Source of the DNA: JBPOFY01 sp049889815
GTDB lineage: Bacteria > Verrucomicrobiota > Verrucomicrobiia > Opitutales > Coraliomargaritaceae
Reading direction: 5' to 3'
Length of the DNA: 64,000 nt
Assembly: GCA_049889815.1 (NCBI GenBank)
Contig: JBMHCR010000006.1
Location: 62,001-126,000, forward strand
Positions within the stretch are counted from its first letter, which is position 1. Every line of letters begins with the position of its first letter. The notes below the pieces were generated by a model that saw only the letters and a list, made by a program, of their open reading frames with translations, searched no databases and was not told where the DNA came from. The position numbers and the translations under genes are program-made. Below, in pieces: positions 23,737 to 33,766 of this stretch.

Positions 23737-24846
23737 TTACCAAGTGCTAATGAATTCTTGGATTTGATCCAAAGATGGGCTGACCGCAGTGCGGACATAG
23801 TAGCCTGAAGTCGCGACGGCGACTGTCAGCGCTGCTGCAGGCGAGAGCCCAATCGTGCGCGCAGTTACGAAACCAGAGTTGAAGTGGTCGCCGGCACCGG
23901 TAGTGATCTTCGGTTTGTCGCAGTAGGGACCTTTAACGTAGGCGGTTGCTTCTGCTGTTGCACAAGCTGCGTCAGCTGTTGGGTGCACGACGACTGTATT
24001 GAGGTGTAGTTTTTCACGAATACGCGCCGCAATAGTCTGTAAATTGTCTGGAGAGTTTTCGAGCGGCGAAAATCCGAGTAGCTTGTCGATTTGTTCCGCT
24101 TCACGAAGATTGAGGCCGAGGATGACTTTGCCGAAGGCTTCGAATTTCCTAAAGAGCTCAAGCACCTCGAGTAGGTCTTCGTCCGAGCGTTTTTCCGGAT
24201 CGGCCAGATCAAAGAAAAAGATGCGCTCCGGGTTTGGCGCCGCCGCGGGAAGCACCTTCTCGATAAACGCGCGAAAGACGTCTGTGAGGAAGGGGATCAT
24301 GGTCCAATTGACCATGCCAATACTGTCCGACTCACTGAATATTTCGATGAGTGTGTCCACCCCGACTTTTTCGATAAGATGATCGTAGTTGATCTCGTCG
24401 AGGCTGCTCATCGAGCCAAACATGATTTTTCCATCGTTGAATTCCGCCGCGTGGGTGACGCCGGGATCAGTGATCGAGATGGCATTCGTGCGCTTGGCAA
24501 ACTCTGCGAAGACCGGATGGATCGATTCCTTGCCCAGCGCACCGATGTAGCGCACTTGTATGCCTTGTGCGCTTTGCGCGTTTGCCATGATGGGGCCGTT
24601 TCCACCGAGTTTGTCGATGACTGGAGCGAGTTCGATGTTTGCGCTTTTACCGGCAGCTGAACTGATGCGGGCGCCGAAATCTGCAATAGTTGGGATTCCG
24701 TCGAACTGATCGCCGGGGCCGTGTCGCTTATCAACAGGATGCACGATCTTGTCGACGAACCCATCTATGCCAACGAGCGCCTTCTTGCTGGTTGCTAGGG
24801 CGGCGTGTTCCTTCAGTTCGTCCAGGGTCAGGGTCTTGTTATCCAT
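23737..24846 (-). CDS. PfkB-family carbohydrate kinase
   Basis: A 369-residue ribokinase-fold protein. The C-terminal signature TTGAGDHFNSGFVTA (about residues 313-327) has the catalytic Asp of GAGD and the anion hole. The N-terminal family motif is weak: LGGNGPIMANAQSAQG (about 80-95), where GGxxxN is retained. Which sugar or nucleoside it phosphorylates is not evident. It is located upstream of tmk on the same strand with 4 nt between. It has its own leader facing the tolQ operon (162 bp). Confidence 0.8.
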   Translation of the reverse strand: MDNKTLTLDELKEHAALATSKKALVGIDGFVDKIVHPVDKRHGPGDQFDGIPTIADFGARISSAAGKSANIELAPVIDKLGGNGPIMANAQSAQGIQVRYIGALGKESIHPVFAEFAKRTNAISITDPGVTHAAEFNDGKIMFGSMSSLDEINYDHLIEKVGVDTLIEIFSESDSIGMVNWTMIPFLTDVFRAFIEKVLPAAAPNPERIFFFDLADPEKRSDEDLLEVLELFRKFEAFGKVILGLNLREAEQIDKLLGFSPLENSPDNLQTIAARIREKLHLNTVVVHPTADAACATAEATAYVKGPYCDKPKITTGAGDHFNSGFVTARTIGLSPAAALTVAVATSGYYVRTAVSPSLDQIQEFISTW

Positions 24847-25008
24847 ATCGTTATCATATTATTACGCAGGTTTTAGGAGGATACCTGCACGCTCGCAAAC
24901 CATTTGTGGACAGTCTGTGAAAAGCTTTTTCGCTTTTTGCTGGCAGGGAATTAAACGCCTGTTGTTAATAACGGTCTTCCCAGCAATTATTTTCTAGTTT
25001 TCCAGTTT

Positions 25009-25743
25009 ATGAGCCTTTCCTTTGCCCTTGATTCTTTGATTGTTCACGCAGCTGCTGGACCCAACGTTTTTACCTATTTTGGACAGTCCAATTTCGCGGG
25101 CAAGGTCGTCATACTCATTCTAGCGGTATTCAGTATTGTGGCTTGGACAGTTATGCTTGGTAAACACCTCGATCTCTCGAAGCTGCGATCGCAGAATTTG
25201 CGTTACGAACGCTCGCTCAGCAAGGAGCCGCATCTACTCGTCTTGGACCCCCAACGCCCCGGCAAGGGCAGTGGCCTCTACTACAATATTGTTCGCGAGG
25301 CATTGGAGGCCTTTCACCGCTACGGGGGTGATACCATAGAAGCTGACATGCATCGCGTGACTCTACGGATCGGGCACGTGGAAAATGCCTTGCAACGTGC
25401 GGTTGCTGAGCAGGTCATCCGCTATGAATCGAAGATGGTTTTGCTCGGTTCGATTGTGACCGGTGCACCCTTCCTCGGTTTGCTCGGAACCGTTTGGGGT
25501 GTGATGGATGCATTTGGTGGTATGGCAGGCGGCGGTTCCGCTAGCTTGCAGAGTCTTGCTCCCGGTGTTTCCGGAGCGCTTCTGACCACTGTTATGGGGC
25601 TCGTCGTGGCGATTCCCTCGGTGTTCGGCTACAATTACCTGCTGCAGAATACCAAGATCGCGGTGGTCGAGCTGGAAAACTTTGCTAGCACCGTTGCCGA
25701 CCGTATCGAACTTGAAGCGCAAGCCGCAGCAGCCGAAGCATAG
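25009..25743 (+). CDS. TolQ/ExbB/MotA-family proton channel protein
   Basis: A 244-residue inner-membrane protein with three membrane segments: about residues 30-52 (GKVVILILAVFSIVAWTVML), 148-172 (LLGSIVTGAPFLGLLGTVWGVM) and 188-212 (APGVSGALLTTVMGLVVAIPS). The signature GTVWGVMDAFGGMAG and the ALLTTVMGL helix carry the polar residues that form the channel with ExbD/TolR. First gene of a three-gene operon with an ExbD-type and a TonB-type protein. It uses the proton gradient to drive a periplasm-spanning partner. TolQ and ExbB cannot be told apart from sequence alone. Confidence 0.9.
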   Translation: MSLSFALDSLIVHAAAGPNVFTYFGQSNFAGKVVILILAVFSIVAWTVMLGKHLDLSKLRSQNLRYERSLSKEPHLLVLDPQRPGKGSGLYYNIVREALEAFHRYGGDTIEADMHRVTLRIGHVENALQRAVAEQVIRYESKMVLLGSIVTGAPFLGLLGTVWGVMDAFGGMAGGGSASLQSLAPGVSGALLTTVMGLVVAIPSVFGYNYLLQNTKIAVVELENFASTVADRIELEAQAAAAEA

Positions 25744-25782
25744 AATTCCAAATACTTAATTCCTGATTTTTAATTCTCTCAC

Positions 25783-26196
25783 GTGGCCCGTAAATTTCAC
25801 CGTAAAAACCGACTGTCAGCGCTGACGGAGATCAACGTTACGCCGTTGATCGACCTCGCGTTTGCCTTGTTGATCATCTTCATGATCACGACCCCGCTGT
25901 TGGAGCAAACGATTGAAGTGAGTCTTCCAATCGAGGCGTCTAAACCGCAAGCTGAAGAGCGCGAGGATTTTCAAAGCATCTCGATTGATAAGTCTGGGGA
26001 CTATTATTGGGGCGAGAACAAGGTGACCATTGTAGCGCTCGGAGATCTCCTGGATACGATATCAATGGATGCCGATCCACCCGTTTTGAGTATTCGCGCC
26101 GATGCTACCCTTGCCTACCAGAAGGTCATCACCTTGGTGGACATGATTAAGCAACGTAAACTTTCAAAAATCAGCCTCGATACCAAGGTCGAGTAG
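25783..26196 (+). CDS. ExbD/TolR-family biopolymer transport protein
   Basis: A 137-residue ExbD/TolR protein. It starts at a GTG (25783). Residues 1-15 are basic and cytoplasmic, and the single membrane helix at about 18-40 holds the conserved Asp of VTPLIDLAFALLIIFM. A periplasmic domain follows, ending with DATLAYQKVITLVDMIKQ. Second gene of the operon, 39 bp after the TolQ-like gene. Confidence 0.9.
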   Translation: MARKFHRKNRLSALTEINVTPLIDLAFALLIIFMITTPLLEQTIEVSLPIEASKPQAEEREDFQSISIDKSGDYYWGENKVTIVALGDLLDTISMDADPPVLSIRADATLAYQKVITLVDMIKQRKLSKISLDTKVE

Positions 26197-26205
26197 GGCC
26201 GCCCA

Positions 26206-26958
26206 ATGAGCATCCGCAAGAATCAGGCATTCTGGACATCGGTGATCCTGCACGCGGTTGTTCTGTTTGCCTTGTTGCTCGGGGTGATCATCGAAGCCTT
26301 TAAGCCAAAAGAGAAAGAACATGTCTTCGTGATGGTCAGCCCGCCGAGCGAGAATACCCCTCGGCAAAAAGTACCGACTCCGAACAATCCAGAGCCTTCT
26401 CAGCCGCAAGAGCTGGACCTGCCCGATATCCCTGACTTAACGATTCCAGAGCCCGAGCCAGCGCGTCCAACACCGACGCCAACTCCGACCCCAGAACCTC
26501 AGCCAACCGGGCAGCTGATCAGTTATACGGAGTTTACGAACAAGAATCCGATAAAAGAGCCAAGGCAACCGCGACCGACGCCGCCTCAGCCACGGGAAGA
26601 AATTAAGATCAACCCCAGCACCATCAGTGTGCAGGATACCTATATCCCGACTTCGAGCACACAGCAGATGAGTGCTCAAGAAAAAGATCGCCTACTTCGT
26701 TATGTCGCGCAGATATCAGCGATTTTGAATCGTGTTTGGGTAAAGCCGCGCAGCCTTGTGGGTCGCGATTTGAAAGTCGTGGCAATTTTCTACGTCGATG
26801 CCTCCGGTCGCATCAGCAATATCCGTTTTCAAACCGCATCGGGCAACGCGGCCTTCGACACCTCTGTCCGCCAGGCATTTAGCAAAATCCGCACCGCCGG
26901 CCCGACGCCAACCGGCAAAGGTCAGGATATCAAGGTGAGCTTTAATATGTTGGATTGA
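26206..26958 (+). CDS. TonB/TolA-like energy transducer
   Basis: A 250-residue periplasm-spanning protein. A membrane anchor is at residues 10-32 (ILHAVVLFALLLGVI). A long Pro-rich linker (about 45-140; PTPTPTPTPEPQP) follows, and the C-terminal domain (about 165-250) has RVWVKPRSLVGRDLKV and VDASGRISNIRFQTASGNAAFD, the TonB/TolA C-terminal fold. Starts 9 nt after the exbD gene. It couples the proton motor to outer-membrane targets. No tolB, pal or TonB-dependent receptor gene is nearby, so the client is unknown. A terminator follows at 27027. Confidence 0.85.
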   Translation: MSIRKNQAFWTSVILHAVVLFALLLGVIIEAFKPKEKEHVFVMVSPPSENTPRQKVPTPNNPEPSQPQELDLPDIPDLTIPEPEPARPTPTPTPTPEPQPTGQLISYTEFTNKNPIKEPRQPRPTPPQPREEIKINPSTISVQDTYIPTSSTQQMSAQEKDRLLRYVAQISAILNRVWVKPRSLVGRDLKVVAIFYVDASGRISNIRFQTASGNAAFDTSVRQAFSKIRTAGPTPTGKGQDIKVSFNMLD

Positions 26959-27026
26959 GGTAGGACGCCTTATTCCTAACGCGCCGTCCATAGAATTGGT
27001 CGATGGATAAACCTTCTCTTACAAAA

Positions 27027-27060
27027 AAGACCGCCTCCCTGAGGAGACGGTCTTCGTTTT
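27027..27060. terminator. Bidirectional intrinsic terminator
   Basis: AAGACCGcCTCC-CTGA-GGAGaCGGTCTT forms a strong stem (27027-27054) with a T-run (27057-27060) on the plus side and an A-run (27023-27028) that serves the minus strand. It lies between the tonB-like gene and the convergent dapL. Confidence 0.85.
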
Positions 27061-27074
27061 AAATCTGCTTCGGG

Positions 27075-28319
<1,245 letters not shown>

Positions 28320-28395
28320 GGAGTCTGGACTTTATAAGTATTTGATTTGTATTGTTGTGATAATATAACGGAAACCTCCGGGAAGACTCAGTGCT

Positions 28396-29238
28396 ATGCA
28401 GACAATTCAATCGGTCAACGAAATGCAATCTCACGCCATCGGCTTGCGCACCAGCGGTCGATTGATCGCGCTGGTTCCAACCATGGGCTGTCTGCACGAA
28501 GGCCATCTCTCCCTGATTGATATTGCCAAGGAGAAGGCCGACAAAGTCATTGTTTCCATATTTGTCAACCCAACCCAATTCGGCCCCAACGAGGATTTCG
28601 ACAAATACCCGCGTGTTCTCGATGAGGATATCGAGAAATGCCGCGAGCGTGGAGCTGACATTGTTTTCAATCCCTCACTTAGTGAAATGTATCCGGATGG
28701 CTATTCTACCTATGTCAACGAAGAGGATATTTCCGAGGGACTTTGCGGGATTTCGCGCCCGAATCACTTTCGCGGCGTCACCACGGTGTGCCTGAAACTT
28801 TTCAACATTACGCGCCCAGACATCGCTGTTTTCGGCCAGAAAGACGCCCAGCAATGCACTGTGCTCACCAAGATGGTGAAGGATCTCAACATTCCCGCCG
28901 AGATTGTGATTGGCCCGACACACCGCGACGAAGACGGCCTCGCAACCAGCTCGCGCAACGCCTATCTTACAAGCTTGCAGCGCGAGGAAGCGCTCAGTAT
29001 CCCCAAGTCCCTCGTTGTCGCCAAAGACATGGTCGACCAAGGCGTCCGTAGTGTCGATCGGATCGTCGCCGAGATCACGCACCACCTGTCGATGTCTCGC
29101 CGCGTGCGCGTGATTTATGTGCAGATCGTCGACCGAGAAACCATGAAGCCCGCCCGCGAGATCGTCCCCGGCAAACAAGTCGTCACTGTTGCCGCATGGG
29201 TCGACCAGACGCGGCTCATCGATAACATTTTGATCTAG
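28396..29238 (+). CDS. panC: Pantothenate synthetase
   Basis: A 280-residue pantothenate-beta-alanine ligase, the normal length. PTMGCLHEGHLSLI (about residues 29-42) carries the HxGH-type nucleotide motif. FVNPTQFGPNEDFDKYPR, FGQKDAQQ (usual FGEKDxQQ, with Gln in place of Glu) and LATSSRNAYL follow. It makes the pantothenate that leads to CoA. Divergent from dapL and a single gene. The 182 bp that follow hold no recognised element. Confidence 0.95.
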   Translation: MQTIQSVNEMQSHAIGLRTSGRLIALVPTMGCLHEGHLSLIDIAKEKADKVIVSIFVNPTQFGPNEDFDKYPRVLDEDIEKCRERGADIVFNPSLSEMYPDGYSTYVNEEDISEGLCGISRPNHFRGVTTVCLKLFNITRPDIAVFGQKDAQQCTVLTKMVKDLNIPAEIVIGPTHRDEDGLATSSRNAYLTSLQREEALSIPKSLVVAKDMVDQGVRSVDRIVAEITHHLSMSRRVRVIYVQIVDRETMKPAREIVPGKQVVTVAAWVDQTRLIDNILI

Positions 29239-29420
29239 TCACTGTAAGAGAGGGTTATCGTTTGAGCACTATGTGTTGCGAAGTAAGCCGACTCTTGGGT
29301 CGATCATCTACGAAGATATAAAGATTGAGAATCGAGAGTCTGTTCGTAACTTTTTATGTAAGAATTGTAACACTCGTGGCGATTGGTAAATTTCGCATCA
29401 TACACTACCCACTATTCTAA

Positions 29421-31022
29421 ATGCCTAAATTTTACGACGTGATCGTTGTCGGCAGTGGTATTGCCGGTCTCAGCTATGCGCTGAAAGTTGCCGAAGCTGG
29501 TAGCAAAGTAGCGATCATCACGAAAAAAAATTCCGCCGAATCAAACACCAATTATGCTCAGGGTGGCATCGCAGCAGTCACTTCGCAGACCGACAATGTG
29601 GAGATGCACGTCATGGATACATTGGTTGCTGGAGATGGACTTTGTGATGAGCATGTGGTTCGTGGGATCGTGAAGGATGGGGCAGAAGGAATTGAAGAAT
29701 TGGTGCGCCGGGGTGTTGAATTTACTCAGCTGGATGACGGTCGAGTGTCACTCGGAAAAGAAGGAGGGCATTCAAAGCGCCGTATTTTGCATGTTCAGGA
29801 TGTCACTGGAAAAGCGATTGAAGACGCGCTCGTGCATAGCATTGAAACGTCACCGAATATCGATTCCTTCGAGCACCATTTCGCGATCGAGTTGATCACT
29901 CTGTCGAAACTCAAGAAGTTCGGCGGTTCGAAATTTAAAGGTGAGGATCGTGTGCTCGGACTTTACGCTCTCGATACTCATAGCGAGAAGGTAGAGACTT
30001 TTTCGGCAGGCGTCGTCATGCTTGCGACCGGGGGAATCGGGCAAGTTTATCAATACACGACCAATCCTTATATTGCTACTGGCGATGGCATTGCGATGGC
30101 CTACCGCGCTGGCGTCGAGGTTTGCAATATGGAGTTTATTCAGTTCCATCCAACTGCGTTTTACGGGACTGGATCGGATCGATTTTTAATCTCTGAAGCA
30201 GTGCGAGGCGAAGGTGGGATTTTGCGCAATTTGAAGGGCGAGGCCTTCATGAAGAACTATGATAAGCGCGAAGAGCTTGCGCCTCGTGATGTAGTCGCCC
30301 GCGCGATCGATGCGGAGATGAAGAAAACCGGTTCCCGCCACGTCTGGTTGGATACACGTGACATCTCTTTAAAGGAACTCCACGAGCGCTTCCCCAACAT
30401 TTATAGTTATTGCGCAAAGCAGGGGATTGCCTTGGAGAAGGACATGATTCCCGTCGTGCCCGCCGCGCACTACCTTTGCGGAGGCGTAAAAACTAATATG
30501 GACAGCGAGACCTCGTTGCCTGGCTTGTTTGCCTGTGGTGAAGTAGCGAGCACTGGCCTGCATGGAGCCAACCGCTTGGCAAGTAATTCGCTCTTGGAAG
30601 CAGTTGTTATGGCAAACCGCGGAGCGGTAGCGACTGAGGAATATTTAGGAAAGACCAAAGAGACTGCGGTTGAGCTCCCCGATTGGGTCGGTGGCGATGT
30701 GCGCGACTCGGATGAACGCGTGGTCCTTCTGCACAATTGGGATGAAGTGAAACGTACTATGTGGGACTACGTCGGCATTGTGCGTACGCACAAACGTCTC
30801 GAGCGTGCGCGCAATCGCATTCAAACACTCGAACGTGAAATCAATGAATACTACTGGAACTTTAAAGTCGACGAGAGCCTGCTTGAACTCCGCAACTTGA
30901 TCCTCGTTGCTAGACTCGTAGTGGATTGTGCACTACAACGCAAAGAGAGTCGCGGGCTACACTACACTTTGGACTATCCAGACAAGTCTGAGGTACTCAC
31001 GAATTCGATAGTGAGCATGTAG
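29421..31022 (+). CDS. nadB: L-aspartate oxidase
   Basis: A 533-residue FAD enzyme that oxidises L-aspartate to iminoaspartate for NAD synthesis. N-terminal FAD site VVGSGIAGLSYALKVAE (residues 8-24), NYAQGGIAAV, GGIGQVY, the substrate/FAD region HYLCGGVKTNMD and GLHGANRLASNSLLEA, then a C-terminal helical domain with TMWDYVGIVRTHKRLERA. nadA is not in the window. The final codons Met-stop come from a dispersed palindromic repeat (from 31017). Confidence 0.95.
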   Translation: MPKFYDVIVVGSGIAGLSYALKVAEAGSKVAIITKKNSAESNTNYAQGGIAAVTSQTDNVEMHVMDTLVAGDGLCDEHVVRGIVKDGAEGIEELVRRGVEFTQLDDGRVSLGKEGGHSKRRILHVQDVTGKAIEDALVHSIETSPNIDSFEHHFAIELITLSKLKKFGGSKFKGEDRVLGLYALDTHSEKVETFSAGVVMLATGGIGQVYQYTTNPYIATGDGIAMAYRAGVEVCNMEFIQFHPTAFYGTGSDRFLISEAVRGEGGILRNLKGEAFMKNYDKREELAPRDVVARAIDAEMKKTGSRHVWLDTRDISLKELHERFPNIYSYCAKQGIALEKDMIPVVPAAHYLCGGVKTNMDSETSLPGLFACGEVASTGLHGANRLASNSLLEAVVMANRGAVATEEYLGKTKETAVELPDWVGGDVRDSDERVVLLHNWDEVKRTMWDYVGIVRTHKRLERARNRIQTLEREINEYYWNFKVDESLLELRNLILVARLVVDCALQRKESRGLHYTLDYPDKSEVLTNSIVSM

Positions 31023-31046
31023 GGGCGCATTAAGTTGGTCCCCTAC
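31017..31046. repeat. Palindromic repeat at the nadB stop codon
   Basis: GTAGGGG (31019-31025) and CCCCTAC (31040-31046) flank CGCATTAAGTTGGT. It shares ATGTAGGGGCGCAT and the AAGTTG centre with the copy at 20589-20663. Its TAG is the nadB stop. About 130 bp without genes follow, up to the convergent glyS. Confidence 0.7.
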
Positions 31047-31179
31047 ACAAAAACGTTTCGTTTTCGCTCACTCTTTCAGCAGGCGATGTTCGACGCGCAA
31101 GCACGGTATTGTGTCTGTGCAAAAAAGCACTACTCTTTAGCAGAGAGGTCCTCGTAGAGTGATTACGATTAGAGCCGCT

Positions 31180-32706
31180 CTACCCGTCGATTTGCTCTTC
31201 GAGGTATTGGATGAGTTCGTCTTCGGTTACGCGGCGTTGTTCGCAGGTGTCGCGGTCGCGTAGGGTGACGGTTCCGTCCTTCTCGATTGTATCAAAGTCG
31301 ATAGTGATTCCGAAGGGTGTGCCGATTTCATCTTGGCGGCGGTAGCGGCGGCCGATGGCGCCGGATGCATCGTAGAAAACATTCCAGCGGCGCTGTAGGC
31401 GCTTGTAGAGCGCTTGTGCACGTTCGACAAGCTCGGGCTTGTTTTTAAGGAGTGGGAAGATAGCGGCTTTGATCGGCGCGATCTTCGGGCTGAACTTAAG
31501 CACAGTGCGTTTCTCGACCTTGCCTTTGTCGTTCTCGACTTCGTCTTCGCAGTAGGCTGCGGAAAGCACTGCGAGGAGTGTGCGGTCAACACCAAGCGAT
31601 GGCTCGATGACGTGCGGCACATACTTCTCCTTAGCTTCTTCATCGAAGATGGTCATCGACTTTCCGGAGTGCTCTTGGTGCTGCTTGAGATCGTAATCTG
31701 AACGGCAAGCGATACCCCAGAGTTCTTGTTCACCGTGTGGGAATTGGAACATGAGGTCGGTGGTTGCTTGAGAGTAGAACGCGAGCTTGTCTTCTGGGTG
31801 GATGTCTTCGCTGATGCCTTCGCGCGGCAGACCAATAGAGACGAGCCAGTCCGTGCAAGTGTCGATCCATTCACGGTGGAGTGCTTTCCAGTCGGCGCTT
31901 GGAGAGATGAAGTATTCGATCTCCATTTGCTCAAACTCACGGGAGCGGAAGATGAAGTTGCGCGGAGTGATCTCGTTGCGGAATGCCTTACCAATCTGTG
32001 CGATACCAAACGGGATCTTTACGCGGCCAGTATCGACGATGTTTTTATAGTTGGCGAAAATGCCTTGCGCCGTTTCCGGACGAAGATAAGCAGTTGCGGA
32101 GTCGTCGGCAAGTGGACCCACCTTGGTTTCGAACATGAGTTTGAATTCGCGCGGCTCGGTTAGGGAACCTGGCTTGCCAGTTGCAGGTGATGGGATCAGC
32201 TCATACTGCTCCGGTGTCGCGTCGGTGTATTCTTTCAGCTCGATGGGTGCGATCTCGCCTTGCTTTGCCATCTTGCGCTTCATTTCGGCAGCGGCTTTCT
32301 CGGCGACTTCCTGCTGGTCGGCGCACTCAACGACGGATACGTAGCCGATGGTTTCGCCTTCGACGACTACTGGAGCAAAGAAGAGTTGGTCGGCGCGGTA
32401 ACGAAGCTTGGACTCTTTACAGTCGACCATCGGGTCGGAGAAGCCATCCACGTGGCCCGATGCTTTCCAAATTTTTGGGTGCATGATGATGGTGGAATCC
32501 AGGCCTTCCATGTCATCACGGCGCTGCACGAAGTCACGCCACCACGCTTGTTTGATATTGTTACGCAGCTCTACGCCGAGCGGACCGTAGTCGTAAAAAC
32601 CGTTATAGCCGCCGTAAATTTCGGAGGATTGAAAAATGAAACCGCGGCGTTTGCACAGGCCGACGATATCTTCCATAAGCGTTTCACTGGATGCTGGAGC
32701 TGTCAT
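31180..32706 (-). CDS. glyS: Glycyl-tRNA synthetase, class II homodimeric type
   Basis: A 508-residue single-chain glycyl-tRNA synthetase (the alpha2 type, as in Thermus and eukaryotes, not the E. coli alpha2beta2 type). Seen: GFIFQSSEIYGGYNGFYDYGPLG-like motif 1 (residues 18-40), TAYLRPETAQGIFANY (motif 2 region), FRNEITPRNFIFRSREFEQME, and GVDRTLLAVL (motif 3). A C-terminal anticodon domain follows (about 405-500, with DEIGTPFGITIDFD). Convergent with nadB. The MITE-like element lies just upstream of its start, so it may lie within the promoter region. Confidence 0.95.
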   Translation of the reverse strand: MTAPASSETLMEDIVGLCKRRGFIFQSSEIYGGYNGFYDYGPLGVELRNNIKQAWWRDFVQRRDDMEGLDSTIIMHPKIWKASGHVDGFSDPMVDCKESKLRYRADQLFFAPVVVEGETIGYVSVVECADQQEVAEKAAAEMKRKMAKQGEIAPIELKEYTDATPEQYELIPSPATGKPGSLTEPREFKLMFETKVGPLADDSATAYLRPETAQGIFANYKNIVDTGRVKIPFGIAQIGKAFRNEITPRNFIFRSREFEQMEIEYFISPSADWKALHREWIDTCTDWLVSIGLPREGISEDIHPEDKLAFYSQATTDLMFQFPHGEQELWGIACRSDYDLKQHQEHSGKSMTIFDEEAKEKYVPHVIEPSLGVDRTLLAVLSAAYCEDEVENDKGKVEKRTVLKFSPKIAPIKAAIFPLLKNKPELVERAQALYKRLQRRWNVFYDASGAIGRRYRRQDEIGTPFGITIDFDTIEKDGTVTLRDRDTCEQRRVTEDELIQYLEEQIDG

Positions 32707-32761
32707 AAGGCGCCCAAAGATGGAGCTTCGGCCTAGTGGGTCAAGTGAGGAGTGAAGCTGG

Positions 32762-32947
32762 GACCCCCCCGTCTCGCTTCGCGATCCACCCCTCCTTTAA
32801 AAGGAGGGTAGCTATAGTTTGTTGCAAGCTGCTTAATTAAAGAGATGCCTCAGGAGCTTTGGCTGTTGTTGCGCCTCGGAATTCAGTAAAAACCAGCTCC
32901 TCCCCTGCCAAGGGGAGGTGTCTTGGCTGGTCCAAGACGGAGGGGTC
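32762..32947. mobile_element. MITE-like element with terminal inverted repeats
   Basis: The ends 32762-32774 and 32935-32947 are inverted repeats of 13 bp matching at 12. Inside each end is a further hairpin: CCCTCCTTTAAAAGGAGGG on the left (32790-32808) and CTCCCC-TGCCAA-GGGGAG on the right (about 32898-32917). There is no coding sequence within its 186 bp. A non-autonomous palindromic element of this build is common in intergenic DNA. No clear target duplication is seen. Confidence 0.6.
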
Positions 32948-32955
32948 GGAAGCGG

Positions 32956-33741
32956 TTAAGCTTCCTTCGATTCAGTACCGTGTAAAACGTCCTCAAGCTC
33001 GAGGCCGGTCATTTGTTTGATTCCGGCGAAGAGTTTAAAGAAGGCGTAGATCATGAGCCCCATGCTTGGGATGAGAACCGCGAGGAAGGTGACCCACATC
33101 ATTTTACTGACTTCATCGTTGAAAGCCTGAGTGCCTGTCGGACTGACCACGATCATACGAGCGAGGATGTAATTGATCGCTGCCGAGATGACCATGGATG
33201 CTGCGATGATCCAGTTACAGACAACGATCAGCTTTTCGAACCGTTCGTTGCACTTATTTTCCTGAATGCTACTGGTGACCTTATCGACATTGCAAATGTC
33301 GCGGTTGAGGAGAATCGCCTTACAGAAGCTGTTTTTGGTGTAGTTCGAAGCGATCACACCGATACCGATGATCAGCGGCAGCGATGCCTCCTTAAATGCG
33401 AACCATTCGACCGGGAGTTCCAGGACACCAAACAAGCCGGTGAGTAGCACACTGATGAGTCCGATGATGGAGACCAAGTTGCATTTCGAGCGTTTGATGA
33501 AGTCGTAGATGAAGTAGCCTACGGGGAAAGCGATCGCGATCAGCAGGACGCCGACGGCTATGTTCTCGAAAATCGGTTCCAGAAATCCACCGAACCACTT
33601 TTCACCCTTTTTCAGGATCATGATCGGGACGAAGAGATTACACCCAAGATTCAGGAAGATGTTTTCCTGTTTGCGGGGCTGCTCAGGGACCGGACTGGAA
33701 TTTTCCGGATTTGGGGTGCTGCTGGGTTGCGGATCGCTCAT
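32956..33741 (-). CDS. VC0807-like integral membrane protein
   Basis: A 261-residue protein. A Pro/Ser-rich start (residues 1-25) is followed by about five or six membrane segments (FENIAVGVLLIAIAFPVGYFIY, LVSIIGLISVLLTGLFGVLE, EASLPLIIGIGVIAS, LIVVCNWIIAASMVISAAI, MMWVTFLAVLIPSMGLMIY). The text NLGCNLFVPIMILKKGEKW and FPVGYFIYDFIKRSKCN matches the VC0807 family, related to the intracellular septation protein A fold. Its function is unknown. I use MSDPQPSS as start; a longer frame (33879) overlaps coaB. It diverges from coaB with 25 bp between the starts. Confidence 0.7.
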   Translation of the reverse strand: MSDPQPSSTPNPENSSPVPEQPRKQENIFLNLGCNLFVPIMILKKGEKWFGGFLEPIFENIAVGVLLIAIAFPVGYFIYDFIKRSKCNLVSIIGLISVLLTGLFGVLELPVEWFAFKEASLPLIIGIGVIASNYTKNSFCKAILLNRDICNVDKVTSSIQENKCNERFEKLIVVCNWIIAASMVISAAINYILARMIVVSPTGTQAFNDEVSKMMWVTFLAVLIPSMGLMIYAFFKLFAGIKQMTGLELEDVLHGTESKEA

Positions 33742-33766
33742 GAGTTGCCATAGGGTTTTCCGAGTT

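Noticed and set aside
29239..29420. Possible transposon end between panC and nadB
   Set aside because: Only weak, short inverted matches (GACTC/GAGTC); nothing that supports an element.
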